Part shown: in pieces, positions 44,001 through 52,053 of the stretch | Numbering within the stretch: position 1 is the stretch's first letter | Layout of the letters: every line of letters begins with the position of its first letter | NCBI RefSeq assembly: GCF_000332815.1 | Contig: NZ_AOFD01000009.1 | Location: 1-64,000, forward strand | Length of the DNA: 64,000 nucleotides | Direction of reading: 5' to 3' | Source of the DNA: Arthrobacter nitrophenolicus | Lineage (GTDB): Bacteria > Actinomycetota > Actinomycetes > Actinomycetales > Micrococcaceae | The notes under the pieces: generated by a model | Seen by the model: only the letters and a program-made list of their open reading frames with translations | Databases searched by the model: none | Told to the model about the DNA's origin: nothing | Translations under genes and position numbers: made by a program

Positions 44001-45152
44001 CATCAGCGCGTGGCGGTGTTCGGTCAGGGTGGTGTAGAGGTTGCCGAGCTGCGGTTCCAGCGACTTCTCGTTGCGGACGATGGCCCGGACCAGCTGGCCT
44101 TTGAGCTGCTGGGCCGTCACGTTCCCGGAGAGCTGGAACAGGATGGATTCAAGGCCCAGGGACTCCAGCTGGCCGGACACCTCGTTGAGGCTGGCGCGGC
44201 GGTCCCCCACCACCAGGACGGTCTTGCCGGCATCCACCAGGGCGCCGATGGTGTTGATGGCCGTCTGCGTCTGTCCGGTGCCGGGCGGGCTGCTGACCAC
44301 CAGGGAATCGCCGGCGCGCGCAGCATCGATGACGTACTGCTGGTCCGTGTCCGCATCCAGCAGGAGCAGTTCGTCCTTGGGGTGCCGGCTGTCCAGCGGC
44401 GGGAAACGGGACGGATCCGGCTCCTCCACGTCCACCACTTCTCCCCCGGCCGCGGTAGCCAGGGCAGAGACGATGGGATTGGAATCGTTGATCCAGGGGT
44501 CGTCCAGGTTTCCGGACAGGTCAGCGAAGGTGGACACCAACAGGTTGTGCTGGGCCTCGGCGCCATGGATGGGCCGGATCAGGGTGCCCAGCCGGTCCAG
44601 TACAGGCTGCGGGTCGAAGCGGGCGGTGCTGTAGGCCAGCCGGGTGACGGCATTGACGTCGAACACAATGCCGTGGATGTTTTTCAGGTGCCGGACCAGC
44701 GCCGGGTTGATGTGCGCCTGCTCGGTCAGCTGAAGCTCGTAGTCGTCTTCGCCAGGCCGCACGGTCAGGGAAATCGCGGTGAGCATGACTGGCGCAGAGA
44801 TGCGCTGCGGCTTGCCCCCGACGGCGGATGTCCACACCACGGTGCCGGCCGAGAGGTAGCCGGCGTCGATCCCGCGGTCGTTAGCGAGCTCGAAGATCTT
44901 GGAGCGGATGTTGCGCGAGGCCCGTGCCGCCACGAGGTACTGCTGCCGGTCCCGGATCAGGGTGGAGAGGCGCGTGCGGCGCCCGGCCATGAGCTGGGCA
45001 AGGCCGGACGGATGCGCGTGGGTCAGGTCGATGGAGCCTTCAGGGGTCTTGGTGAAGCGCAGCATCGTGTCTGCACCCGTGACGGGTTTGAGCCCGGACA
45101 GCCATTTGCGAAGCTCTTCCGAGCCTTCCGGGTGGCCTTGACCAACTGACAC
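41010..45152 (-). CDS. Giant DUF4011-type SF1 helicase-like protein with degenerate ATPase motifs and a nuclease-like C-terminus
   Basis: About 1380 aa from GTG 45152 (AAGG 5 nt upstream); ATG 45203 is an alternative. The architecture is that of DUF4011/AAA_11-AAA_12 helicases with a C-terminal MTES-1575-type restriction-endonuclease fold. Q-motif DADTDQQYVIDAA is followed by SSPPGTGQTQT (288-298), where the Walker A Lys is Gln. The motif II region reads VVVLDAEATSL instead of a DEAx box, and the expected GDxxQ is GDARIA. Late motifs are normal: ERAQGLVRDHVIFSPGFGRTPHGR and FALAMTRARR. The nuclease-like part keeps YDGAIDVVAA and IESDGTEQYRTMSVRERSRLRPQLLERLGWR. ATPase activity is doubtful; the role is unknown. 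The long antisense frame is a shadow. Confidence 0.8.
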   Translation of the reverse strand: MSVGQGHPEGSEELRKWLSGLKPVTGADTMLRFTKTPEGSIDLTHAHPSGLAQLMAGRRTRLSTLIRDRQQYLVAARASRNIRSKIFELANDRGIDAGYLSAGTVVWTSAVGGKPQRISAPVMLTAISLTVRPGEDDYELQLTEQAHINPALVRHLKNIHGIVFDVNAVTRLAYSTARFDPQPVLDRLGTLIRPIHGAEAQHNLLVSTFADLSGNLDDPWINDSNPIVSALATAAGGEVVDVEEPDPSRFPPLDSRHPKDELLLLDADTDQQYVIDAARAGDSLVVSSPPGTGQTQTAINTIGALVDAGKTVLVVGDRRASLNEVSGQLESLGLESILFQLSGNVTAQQLKGQLVRAIVRNEKSLEPQLGNLYTTLTEHRHALMDHVASLHNVRQRWGCSPYQAMQSLAELTSIHPAPATTVRLKRSVLDSIRDRDELAGRLRRAAELGSFSKAATTSPWHGARLLTRKETEEAQELVRSVAKSLPALRERMNAVAEHAEIRLGASFAEWGEQLELLVAVRGSLDKFTPDIFDRPVTDLISATAPSSWRRERGIEMTSMQRSRLRRVAKEYVRPGVHIADLHSSLVLVQEQRALWAGYATTQRHPAVPSGLAEMNAMYRELDRELTQLGEALRHTAAGGALSTVRYEELMERLERLVADTDTLKTLPERTLLVENMREHGLGELLADLAEREVPAASVAAELELAWWQSALEAMISGDDYLAMSDGDALRQLEAEYRLADNAHIASGAARLRWDLAERWRAAIADQPRQADLLRSLLKDGRVSLPALTAQAPDLIGTLVPVWSVSPYLMTGLLPAEQHFDAVVVLDAEATSLQAVLPSIARARQVIAFGDARIASPRTFTVGVERLAPGESAHQRVESAFTALSAVLPVWRLNFVYRAVDEDLVLQLSKNFYDGGLQRLPEGQSATGLDRSLLVEYLPDGTGLPSADHEGVESVVAEVNRVVELVFEHARLRPRTSLAVVTASLRHAARIGEAIRLQLPNHPGLAGFFGAGPESFRVVDLERAQGLVRDHVIFSPGFGRTPHGRALHSFGPLSAEGGREKFALAMTRARRSMHVLTCFRPEDLDHTRLTHGAVDLYALLDREISGNTDLGTPASRAAASEQALGADPLVADLGDRLRARGARVWHQYDGAIDVVAAADPLNTMGQDDADLPWPVAIESDGTEQYRTMSVRERSRLRPQLLERLGWRYMPLWTIEVFTDPSACADRIAKYLGLEKVVLPGRVASPGFLDDDVDQALNDIDAAADSAPASNVTHFPGPASGRRAGIAGARAGQQAVPAADRQDSKEAAQVGSDEKTNSTNSEARPTDGGEAAEAPAPATRAGQKPAEGILPARAAEDDPRAWGDREDDHDAWLKEQKPPHWG

Positions 45153-45290
45153 TACTGCCTTCTTTTCTGCGCTTGCGCGTGACGCCCTGGACCATACCGG
45201 CATACGTTCGAGCGTAGCCGCTCCGGCGCCGGACTCGAGAGACCGCAACACTGGAGAGCCCGAATTTGCGGAGATTTGATCCGGAAACAG

Positions 45291-45326
45291 GAGTGGCCGG
45301 CCTCCGTTGACGGAGGCCGGCCACTC
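45291..45326 (-). terminator. Terminator of guaA
   Basis: A perfect 17-bp stem (GAGTGGCCGGCCTCCGT) with a TG loop lies 6 nt after the guaA stop. Confidence 0.85.
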
Positions 45327-45332
45327 AGGATG

Positions 45333-46922
45333 CTATTCCCACTCGATGGTTCCTGGCGGCTTGCTGGTGACGTCCAGCACCACGCGGTTAACGCCGTCCA
45401 CCTCGTTGGTGATCCGGTTGGAAATCCTGGCCAGGAGGTCGTACGGAAGCCGCGACCAGTCGGCGGTCATGGCGTCCTCGGACGAGACCGGGCGGAGCAC
45501 GATGGGGTGGCCGTAGGTGCGGCCGTCACCCATGACGCCCACGCTGCGGACATCGGCCAGCAGCACCACGGGCATCTGCCATACGTCGTTGTCCAGCCCG
45601 GCGGCGGTCAGCTCGGCGCGGGCGATGGCGTCGGCCCTGCGCAGCAGGTCCAGGCGTTCCCTGGTGACTTCGCCGACGATCCGGATGCCCAGGCCGGGCC
45701 CGGGGAACGGCTGGCGGCCCACGATCTCCTGCGGCAGCCCCAGCTGGGCGCCGACGGCGCGGACCTCGTCCTTGAACAGTGCACGCAGCGGTTCGACGAG
45801 TTCGAACTGCAGGTCCTCGGGGAGCCCGCCCACGTTGTGGTGGCTCTTGATGTTCGCTGCGCCTTCGCCGCCGCCGGATTCGACGACGTCCGGGTACAGG
45901 GTGCCCTGGACCAGGAACTTGATCTTCTCGCCGTGCGCGGCGGCCTCGGCGATGATGGCCAGCTCGGCCTCTTCGAAAGCACGGATGAACTCGCGGCCAA
46001 TGATCTTGCGCTTGGTCTCGGGATCGCTGACGCCGGCGAGGGCGGACAGGAAGCGCTCCTGCTCGTTGGCGACGTAGAGCTTCACGCCGGTGGCCGCCAC
46101 AAAGTCCCGCTCCACCTGTTCGGCTTCGCCTTCACGCAGCAGGCCGTGGTCCACGAAGACACAGGTAAGCTGGTCGCCCACCGCGCGCTGGACCAGGGCA
46201 GCGGCGACGGCTGAGTCCACGCCGCCGGAGAGGCCGCAGATCACGCGTGCGTCCCCCACCTGCTGGCGGATGCGCTCCACCTGCTCTTCCAGGATGTTGC
46301 CGGTGGTCCAGTTGGGCTCGATCTTGGCGCAGTTGAACAGGAAGTTCTCCAGCACCTGCTGGCCGTAGGCGGAGTGCTTGACTTCGGGGTGCCACTGCAC
46401 GCCGAAGAGGCCCTTTTCCTCGTTGGCGAAGGCAGCCACTTCGGCGCCCGCCGTCGTCGCCAGGACCTCGAAGCCCTCCGGGGCCCGGTGGACGGAGTCG
46501 CCGTGGCTCATCCAGGTCTTCTGGTGCTGGGGCATGCCCTCCAGGACGGAGCGTCCCTCGCCCAGGATGGTGGTTTCCGTGGAGCCGTACTCCCGCAGCC
46601 CGGTCTTGTCCACCTTGCCGCCCAGGGCGTTCGCCATGGCCTGGAAGCCGTAGCAAATGCCGAAGACCGGAACACCGGCCTCGAAGAGGTCGGCACCGAC
46701 GGTCGGGGCACCGTCCGCGTAGACGCTGGAGGGTCCGCCGGACAGGATGATGGCGGCCGGATTCTTGGCGAGGAGCTGCTCGGTGGAGTAGGTATGCGGA
46801 ACCACTTCCGAATACACATTCGCTTCCCGGACGCGGCGGGCAATCAGCTGCGCGTACTGGGCACCGTAGTCAACTACCAGCACCGGCTTCTGGGAAGTCT
46901 GGGATGCAGTGGGAGTAGTCAC
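45333..46922 (-). CDS. guaA: GMP synthase (glutamine-hydrolysing)
   Basis: Amidates XMP to GMP. The 529 aa include the class I GATase triad (Cys90 in GICYGFQ, His178 and Glu180 in QWHPE), the PP-loop [10 protein letters not shown] (231-240) and the C-terminal dimerisation domain ending in [11 protein letters not shown] 46922 is preceded by TAGGCT 7 nt upstream with no ribosome site. With guaB and guaB3 it makes this an unusually concentrated purine region. Confidence 0.97.
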   Translation of the reverse strand: MTTPTASQTSQKPVLVVDYGAQYAQLIARRVREANVYSEVVPHTYSTEQLLAKNPAAIILSGGPSSVYADGAPTVGADLFEAGVPVFGICYGFQAMANALGGKVDKTGLREYGSTETTILGEGRSVLEGMPQHQKTWMSHGDSVHRAPEGFEVLATTAGAEVAAFANEEKGLFGVQWHPEVKHSAYGQQVLENFLFNCAKIEPNWTTGNILEEQVERIRQQVGDARVICGLSGGVDSAVAAALVQRAVGDQLTCVFVDHGLLREGEAEQVERDFVAATGVKLYVANEQERFLSALAGVSDPETKRKIIGREFIRAFEEAELAIIAEAAAHGEKIKFLVQGTLYPDVVESGGGEGAANIKSHHNVGGLPEDLQFELVEPLRALFKDEVRAVGAQLGLPQEIVGRQPFPGPGLGIRIVGEVTRERLDLLRRADAIARAELTAAGLDNDVWQMPVVLLADVRSVGVMGDGRTYGHPIVLRPVSSEDAMTADWSRLPYDLLARISNRITNEVDGVNRVVLDVTSKPPGTIEWE

Positions 46923-46928
46923 CGTAAT

Positions 46929-46934
46929 AGCCTA
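46929..46934 (-). promoter_or_regulatory. -10 hexamer TAGGCT of guaA
   Basis: It ends 7 nt before GTG 46922, giving a predicted leaderless mRNA. Confidence 0.5.
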
Positions 46935-47037
46935 CTTTGCGCCGTTGCACCGGCGCACCTTGAGAAGGGGTGCTGTGACGGAGCAGACGTCCGACGGCGG
47001 GCGGCGGCCGGGTGCCGCCCGCCGTCGAACATGGACG

Positions 47038-47550
47038 TCAGTACCGCTGCGGCGCCTGCGGGTTGGCGGCCAGCTCGGCCTCCACCTCGGCGTGGAACTT
47101 CTTCTCCACAATGAAGGACAGGAACGGGATGACGCCGCCGAGGGCGAGCAGGATCAGCTTGAGGAACGGCCAGCGCATGAGCGACCAGAGCCGGAAGTTG
47201 GACATCAGGTACACCACGTACATCCAGCCGTGCACGATCAGGACGGTGACGGACAGGTTGACCCCGTCCAGCACTCCCGGAGGCTCGGCGTCGGCGAACC
47301 CGAAGCCGAACGGCTGCCCCGTGACGGCATTGGTGCCGCCGGCGAACAGGTACTGCCCGAAGCCGTACCGGGCGATCAGTTCGGCGCAGAGCAGCAGCAG
47401 CATGGCGCCGGTGAGGTAGGCCAGCACCTTGTAGAACTTCAGGGCCGAGCGGATCTGCGCCTCGGTGCCGCCGAAGCGCCGCTTCTTGCCTGCGGCCTTG
47501 CCGGCTGTGTTGCCGCCTGCTGCGGAGGTGGCGGGTTTCGGTTCAATCAT
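47038..47550 (-). CDS. DUF3817 membrane protein
   Basis: 170 aa. A hydrophilic, Lys-rich N-terminus leads to helix ALKFYKVLAYLTGAMLLLLCAELIARYG, then two further helices (LSVTVLIVHGWMYVVYLMSNF and LKLILLALGGVIPFLSFIVEKK). The HGWMYVVYL segment is characteristic of DUF3817. Function is unknown. ATG 47550 overlaps the SURF1 stop as ATGA, so the two are co-translated; a respiratory or membrane-assembly link is an inference from this. Confidence 0.83.
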   Translation of the reverse strand: MIEPKPATSAAGGNTAGKAAGKKRRFGGTEAQIRSALKFYKVLAYLTGAMLLLLCAELIARYGFGQYLFAGGTNAVTGQPFGFGFADAEPPGVLDGVNLSVTVLIVHGWMYVVYLMSNFRLWSLMRWPFLKLILLALGGVIPFLSFIVEKKFHAEVEAELAANPQAPQRY

Positions 47551-48416
47551 GGCTGTACCTTTTGCTGGTTCGGTTCCGGGTGCTGGTTCTGGTCAGGCCG
47601 CTGTCCGGGGTCCGGAGCGGCCTCGTGGTGTTCGTCGTCCAGGGCCTCTTCCAGGTCGCGGTGGTAGTCGTCCTTCACCAGCCGCCACCAGATGAACAGG
47701 GCGAACCCGGCGAAGACCACCCATTCGAGCGAGTAGAAGAGGTTGAGCCAGTTGATCTGCTGACCGGGCGGCTGCGGCCCGATTTCCAGGGGCAGCAGGT
47801 CGCCGGGCACGGCCGCAGGGCTGACATCAGCTCCCCCTGCCACTTCGGCGGTGGCAGCCACGAAGCCGGGGTAGCTGCTGACTTCCCAGTAGTTGATGAG
47901 CTCGGCCACGGAAACGGCGGTGGCCTGGCCCGGTTGCGGTGCAGTTTTGGGGAGCGGGGCTTCGGACGGCAGCAGCCGCCCGGTCAGTTCAACAGCGCCA
48001 GACGGCGGCGCCGGCGCGTCTTCGGGGTTGGCAACCCATCCGCGGGCCACGGGGATCCAGGTTTGCGGCGAGGCCGCGGCGCCGGCCAGCGCCGGGGCGC
48101 CGTCGACGGCGAAGGCGGAAACCACCCAGTAGCCGGGCTTGCCGTCATGCAGGCGGTCCGGGACCAGGACCTGCTTCTCCGGATCATAGGTGCCCCGGGC
48201 ACTGACCATCTGGTCGGCGTCGGTACCGTGGAAGAACTCGCCCGGCTGGAGGGTGCCGGTCAGCGGCTGGACCTTTTCGGTGGCGGGGTTGACCGGTGCT
48301 TCGGGCTGCGTGGAGCGCCCGAACTGCCACTGGCTGAGCAGCACGAAGACCCCGGAAATGGCGATCGCAAAAACAAATCCAGCGATCCAGCGGGGTTTAA
48401 GGGCAGTTTTCCACAC
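47547..48416 (-). CDS. SURF1 family cytochrome oxidase assembly factor
   Basis: 289 aa. An N-terminal helix (WIAGFVFAIAISGVFVLLSQWQFGRS) carries the WQ-R pattern of SURF1 near its end. A periplasmic-type domain contains GTYDPEKQVLVPDR and WIPVARGWV. A second helix, WLNLFYSLEWVVFAGFALFIWWRLV, follows near the C-terminus, then a charged tail. SURF1 helps insert heme a into cytochrome aa3 oxidase. GTG 48416 has TACGGT 7 nt upstream. It is co-transcribed with the DUF3817 gene. Confidence 0.88.
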   Translation of the reverse strand: MWKTALKPRWIAGFVFAIAISGVFVLLSQWQFGRSTQPEAPVNPATEKVQPLTGTLQPGEFFHGTDADQMVSARGTYDPEKQVLVPDRLHDGKPGYWVVSAFAVDGAPALAGAAASPQTWIPVARGWVANPEDAPAPPSGAVELTGRLLPSEAPLPKTAPQPGQATAVSVAELINYWEVSSYPGFVAATAEVAGGADVSPAAVPGDLLPLEIGPQPPGQQINWLNLFYSLEWVVFAGFALFIWWRLVKDDYHRDLEEALDDEHHEAAPDPGQRPDQNQHPEPNQQKVQP

Positions 48417-48422
48417 GTCTTA

Positions 48423-48428
48423 ACCGTA
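48423..48428 (-). promoter_or_regulatory. -10 hexamer TACGGT of the SURF1-DUF3817 operon
   Basis: It ends 7 nt before GTG 48416 with no Shine-Dalgarno. Confidence 0.45.
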
Positions 48429-48489
48429 CTTCGTACCTTTGTAGAACAACTAAACGCAGACGCCGGCGGCATCTGCGGAGTGCGCCGGA

Positions 48490-48978
48490 TCAGTGGTCGA
48501 AGAAGACCAGGCTGGAGTTGATCAGTTCGGCAATGATGTCGGCGTCGTAGGCGCGCCGCAGCGATTCGCGGAACGATTCCTTGGACAGGGACCTGGCCAG
48601 GGTCGCCAGGACTTCAAGGTGGTCGGAGAAGGAACTGGCGGGGGTGGCGATCAGAAGGATCAGCGTGGCGGGCCCGTCGGCGGCGCCGAAGTCCAGGGCG
48701 TGGCCGTACTTGGCGACGCCCACCGCGATGGACGTGCGGGTCACGTACTCGCTGCGCGCGTGCGGCAGCCCGATTCCGCCCGGAAGCCCGGTGGCCAGCT
48801 GGTGCTCGCGGGCGTTGACGTGCTGCAGGAACCCTTCAAGGTTCGAGACGCGTCCGGCGGCGTAGAGCCGTTCCGCAAGCTGGGTTGCGGCGTCGGCCTT
48901 GTCCGATGCCTCCATTTCGAGGATGACCATCTCTGGGGTGGTGAGGTCGGCATCATACGGGTCAAGTGCTTCCGCCAA
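48490..48978 (-). CDS. PTS EIIA component, fructose/mannitol type (orphan)
   Basis: 162 aa, one PTS_EIIA_2 domain. The phosphorylated histidine is in GIGLPHARSEYV, close to the middle, and ends in ELINSSLVFFDH. I chose TTG 48978 (MAEALDPYDADL), with AAGGGA about 7 nt upstream; the longer upstream extension overlaps glpD in another frame. It follows glpD by 40 bp. No EIIB/EIIC lies nearby, so it may be a regulatory phosphocarrier or may serve an unlinked transporter. Confidence 0.82.
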   Translation of the reverse strand: MAEALDPYDADLTTPEMVILEMEASDKADAATQLAERLYAAGRVSNLEGFLQHVNAREHQLATGLPGGIGLPHARSEYVTRTSIAVGVAKYGHALDFGAADGPATLILLIATPASSFSDHLEVLATLARSLSKESFRESLRRAYDADIIAELINSSLVFFDH

Positions 48979-49018
48979 GGCGTTTCCCTTCAGTCGGCAG
49001 TACGGGGCATCCGGCCCC

Positions 49019-50758
49019 TCAGCGCAAGGGCACGATGTCTTCCACGCCCAGGCGGGCGGCGTCTGCGGATTTGTCGTCCGGCTGTTGCTGGCTGAGGCGT
49101 TCGGCCTCCACGCGCGCAATGTAGTGCCGCACCTCATTTTCGCGCTGCGCGTCGCTCCAGCCGAGGACGTCACCCATCAGTTTAGCGACAACCGGGACCG
49201 CGGACACACCGCGGTCCCACGCTTCGATCGAGATCCGCGTCCGCCGGGTGAGTACATCGTGCACGTGCCGCGCCCCCTCATGTGTTGCCGCATAGACGGC
49301 TTCGGCCTGAAGGTAGTCGTCGGCGCCGGGGATCGGCTCGGCCAGCGCCGGGTTCTCTTCAATGAGCGCCAGCACCTCCGGGGTCAGGGATCCGTACCGG
49401 TTGAGCAGGTGTTCGATCCGGGCCACGTGCACGCCGGATTCCTCGGCGGTCCGGTTCCTCCGGTTCCAGGCCGCACGGAAGCCGTTGGCCCCGAGCAGCG
49501 GGATGGTTTCCGTGCAGCTGGGCGGGACCCGCTCGTCCATGGTCCGGGTGGCCTCGTCCACGGCGTCCTTGGCCATCACCCGGTAGGTGGTCCATTTTCC
49601 GCCCGCGACGACGACGAGGCCGGGAACCGGGTGCGCCACCACGTGTTCGCGGGACAGCTTGGCCGTGGAGTCGTTTTCGCCGGCAAGGAGGGGCCGCAGT
49701 CCGGCGTAGACGCCTTCAACGTCTTCGCGGGTCAGCGGCCGCTTGAGGACCCTGTTGACCTGCTCAAGGATGTAGTCGATGTCCTTGCTGGAGGCCGCCG
49801 GATGGGCCTTGTCCAGGTTCCATTCAGTGTCAGTGGTGCCGATGATCCAGTGCCGGCCCCACGGGATGACGAACAGCACAGATTTCTCGGTGCGCAGGAT
49901 CAGTCCCACGGTGGACTGGAAGCGGTCCCGGGGCACCACCAGATGGATCCCCTTCGAGGCGCGCACCTTCAGCTGGCCGCGTTCGGTCACCATCGCCTGG
50001 GTTTCGTCGGTCCAGACACCAGTGGCGTTGATGACCTGCTTGGCGCGGACGTTGAACTGCGTGCCGTTCTCACGGTTGACCACCTTGGCGCCCACCACGC
50101 GTTCGCCTTCGCGGAGGAAGTCCACCACCGCCATCTGGTTGACGGCATGGGCGCCGTAGTAGGCGGCGGTGCGGACAAGGTTGGCGACGTATTTGGCGTC
50201 ATCCACCTGCCCGTCGTAGTACCTGATGGAACCGACGAACGCGTCATTCTTGAGGCTCGGGGCGGCCCGCAGGGTGCCCCGCTTCGAAAGGTGCTTGTGG
50301 AACGGGACACCGCGGCTGTGTCCGCTGGAGATGGACATGGCATCGTACAGTGCGATGCCGGCGCCCACATAGGGGCGCTCGATGAAGGGTTTGGTGAGCG
50401 GGTAGAGGAAGGGCACCGGCCGGGCCAGGTGCGGGGCCAGCTCGGAGAGCAGCAGCCCGCGTTCCTGCAGGGCTTCCTTTACCAGCGCGAAGTCGAGCAT
50501 CTCGAGATACCGCAGGCCGCCGTGGATGAGCTTGGAGGACCGGGACGAGGTCCCGGCTGCCCAGTCACTGGCTTCGACGATGCCGACGCTCAATCCCCGG
50601 GTGACGGCGTCGAGGGCTGCTCCGGTGCCGACGATGCCGCCGCCAACAATGAGGATGTCCAGTTCCTGGCCTGGCCGTGAGGTGTCACGAAGCCGCTGGA
50701 TGGCTGCTTCCCTGGCTGCCGGACCGAGTGCCCCGCCATGAGCAGGAACAGTCTTCAT
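49019..50758 (-). CDS. glpD: Glycerol-3-phosphate dehydrogenase, FAD-dependent
   Basis: Oxidises G3P to DHAP and passes electrons to quinone. The 579 aa have the FAD-binding GGGIVGTG (39-46), GTSSRSSKLIHGGLRYLE (substrate-site region) and the later RPLLAGENDSTAKLSREH. The C-terminal DAO-C domain is visible. Start ATG 50758 has GGAGG 6 nt upstream. The 3' neighbour is an EIIA protein, so glycerol use may be linked to PTS state. Confidence 0.95.
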   Translation of the reverse strand: MKTVPAHGGALGPAAREAAIQRLRDTSRPGQELDILIVGGGIVGTGAALDAVTRGLSVGIVEASDWAAGTSSRSSKLIHGGLRYLEMLDFALVKEALQERGLLLSELAPHLARPVPFLYPLTKPFIERPYVGAGIALYDAMSISSGHSRGVPFHKHLSKRGTLRAAPSLKNDAFVGSIRYYDGQVDDAKYVANLVRTAAYYGAHAVNQMAVVDFLREGERVVGAKVVNRENGTQFNVRAKQVINATGVWTDETQAMVTERGQLKVRASKGIHLVVPRDRFQSTVGLILRTEKSVLFVIPWGRHWIIGTTDTEWNLDKAHPAASSKDIDYILEQVNRVLKRPLTREDVEGVYAGLRPLLAGENDSTAKLSREHVVAHPVPGLVVVAGGKWTTYRVMAKDAVDEATRTMDERVPPSCTETIPLLGANGFRAAWNRRNRTAEESGVHVARIEHLLNRYGSLTPEVLALIEENPALAEPIPGADDYLQAEAVYAATHEGARHVHDVLTRRTRISIEAWDRGVSAVPVVAKLMGDVLGWSDAQRENEVRHYIARVEAERLSQQQPDDKSADAARLGVEDIVPLR

Positions 50759-50824
50759 CGAACGCCTCCAGTGCCGCTAGTGCCGGTAGTAGAACCACCC
50801 TACTTGCTGGACGCCCACTTGGCA

Positions 50825-50859
50825 GGAAGGCCAGGGGCGGACGCCGCCCCTGGCCTTCC
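50825..50859 (-). terminator. Terminator of guaB3
   Basis: A perfect 16-bp stem (GGAAGGCCAGGGGCGG) with an ACG loop lies 9 nt after the guaB3 stop. Confidence 0.85.
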
Positions 50860-50867
50860 CCGATGGG

Positions 50868-52004
50868 TCAGTTCCCTTCGTAGGGTGAAACGACGACGTC
50901 GACGCGCTGGAATTCCTTGAGGTCCGAGTAGCCCGTGGTTGCCATCGAACGGCGGAGGGCCCCGATCAGGTTGGACGTCCCGTTGGTGTGGTGACCCGGT
51001 CCGAAGAGGACTTCCTCCAGCGGGCCGACCGTTCCCACGTTGACCCGGTCGCCGCGCGGGAGCTCCAGGTGGTGCGCTTCCTGCCCCCAGTGCCAGCCCT
51101 TGCCGGGTGCCTCCTCGGCACGTGCCAGCGCGCTGCCCAGCATGACGGCGTCGGCGCCCATGGCAATGGCCTTGACGATGTCGCCGGAGGTTCCCATGCC
51201 GCCGTCGGCGATCACGTGCACGTACCGGCCGCCGGACTCATCCATGTAGTCGCGGCGGGCTGCGGCGACGTCGGAGATGGCGGAGGCCATGGGCGAGTGG
51301 ATGCCCAGTGCGCGGCGCGTGGTGGTGGTGGCGCCGCCGCCGAAGCCGACCAGGACGCCGGCCGCGCCGGTGCGCATGAGGTGCAGGGCGGGGGTGTAGC
51401 CGGCCGCACCGCCCACGATGACGGGGACGTCAAGCTCGTAGATGAACTGCTTCAGGTTCAGCGGCTCGTGGTCCTTGGACACGTGCTCTGCCGATACGGT
51501 GGTTCCGCGGATGACGAAGATGTCGACGCCCGCGGCCACCACGGTCTTGTAGTGTTCCTGCGTGCGCTGCGGGGTCAGGGAGCCGGCAACAGTGACGCCG
51601 GCGTCGCGCATTTCGGCCAGGCGGGTGGTGATGAGTTCGGGCTGGATAGGTGCCTGGTACAGCTCCTGCATCCGCCGCGTCACGGCGGGGCTGTTGGTCT
51701 CGTCCTGCAGGGCGCCGATCTCGTCCAGGATGGCCTGCGGGTCCTCGTAGCGGGTCCAGAGGCCTTCAAGGTCGAGCACGCCAAGGCCGCCGAGCTTGCC
51801 CAGGGTGATGGCCGTTGCCGGGGACATGGCCGAATCCATGGGCGCTGCGATGACGGGCATGCTGAACTGGTAGGCATCGATCTGCCAGGAGACGGAGACG
51901 TCCTTGGGGTCGCGGGTGCGACGGTTGGGGACGATTGCTATGTCATCCAGGGAGTAGGCACGACGCCCACGCTTGCCACGGCCGATCTCGATCTCATAAG
52001 TCAC
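50868..52004 (-). CDS. guaB3: GuaB3 family IMP dehydrogenase-related protein
   Basis: 378 aa. A TIM-barrel relative of IMPDH without CBS domains. The phosphate-binding end VHVIADGGMGTSGDIVKAIAMGADAVMLGSALA is kept. The active-site loop reads GFGGGATTTTR (220-230), so the catalytic Cys of IMPDH (SICTT) is Thr227; the protein cannot use the classical covalent IMPDH mechanism. A cyanobacterial GuaB3 has been reported to act as a GMP reductase; I infer a similar possible role. GTG 52004 has TAACCT 7 nt upstream. Confidence 0.9.
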   Translation of the reverse strand: MTYEIEIGRGKRGRRAYSLDDIAIVPNRRTRDPKDVSVSWQIDAYQFSMPVIAAPMDSAMSPATAITLGKLGGLGVLDLEGLWTRYEDPQAILDEIGALQDETNSPAVTRRMQELYQAPIQPELITTRLAEMRDAGVTVAGSLTPQRTQEHYKTVVAAGVDIFVIRGTTVSAEHVSKDHEPLNLKQFIYELDVPVIVGGAAGYTPALHLMRTGAAGVLVGFGGGATTTTRRALGIHSPMASAISDVAAARRDYMDESGGRYVHVIADGGMGTSGDIVKAIAMGADAVMLGSALARAEEAPGKGWHWGQEAHHLELPRGDRVNVGTVGPLEEVLFGPGHHTNGTSNLIGALRRSMATTGYSDLKEFQRVDVVVSPYEGN

Positions 52005-52010
52005 TGCTCT

Positions 52011-52016
52011 AGGTTA
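52011..52016 (-). promoter_or_regulatory. -10 hexamer TAACCT of guaB3
   Basis: It ends 7 nt before GTG 52004 with no ribosome site. Confidence 0.45.
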
Positions 52017-52041
52017 TCCCAGCCCGCGTGCCGCCCTTGGC

Positions 52042-52047
52042 TAGAGT
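52042..52047 (+). promoter_or_regulatory. -10 hexamer TAGAGT of the 52054 gene
   Basis: It ends 7 nt before ATG 52054, back-to-back with the guaB3 promoter. Confidence 0.45.
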
Positions 52048-52053
52048 GGCCTT

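Noticed and set aside
40965..45149. A 1394-codon open frame on the plus strand opposite the helicase-like gene
   Set aside because: Its protein is Gly/Gln/His-rich with no family features. In high-GC DNA the antisense of a long gene is often open; the minus-strand protein has clear domains.
45180..45230. A possible LexA/SOS box (CGAACGTATG) upstream of the helicase-like gene
   Set aside because: Only one half matches; the second half (GCCGG) is not the complementary GTTCG.
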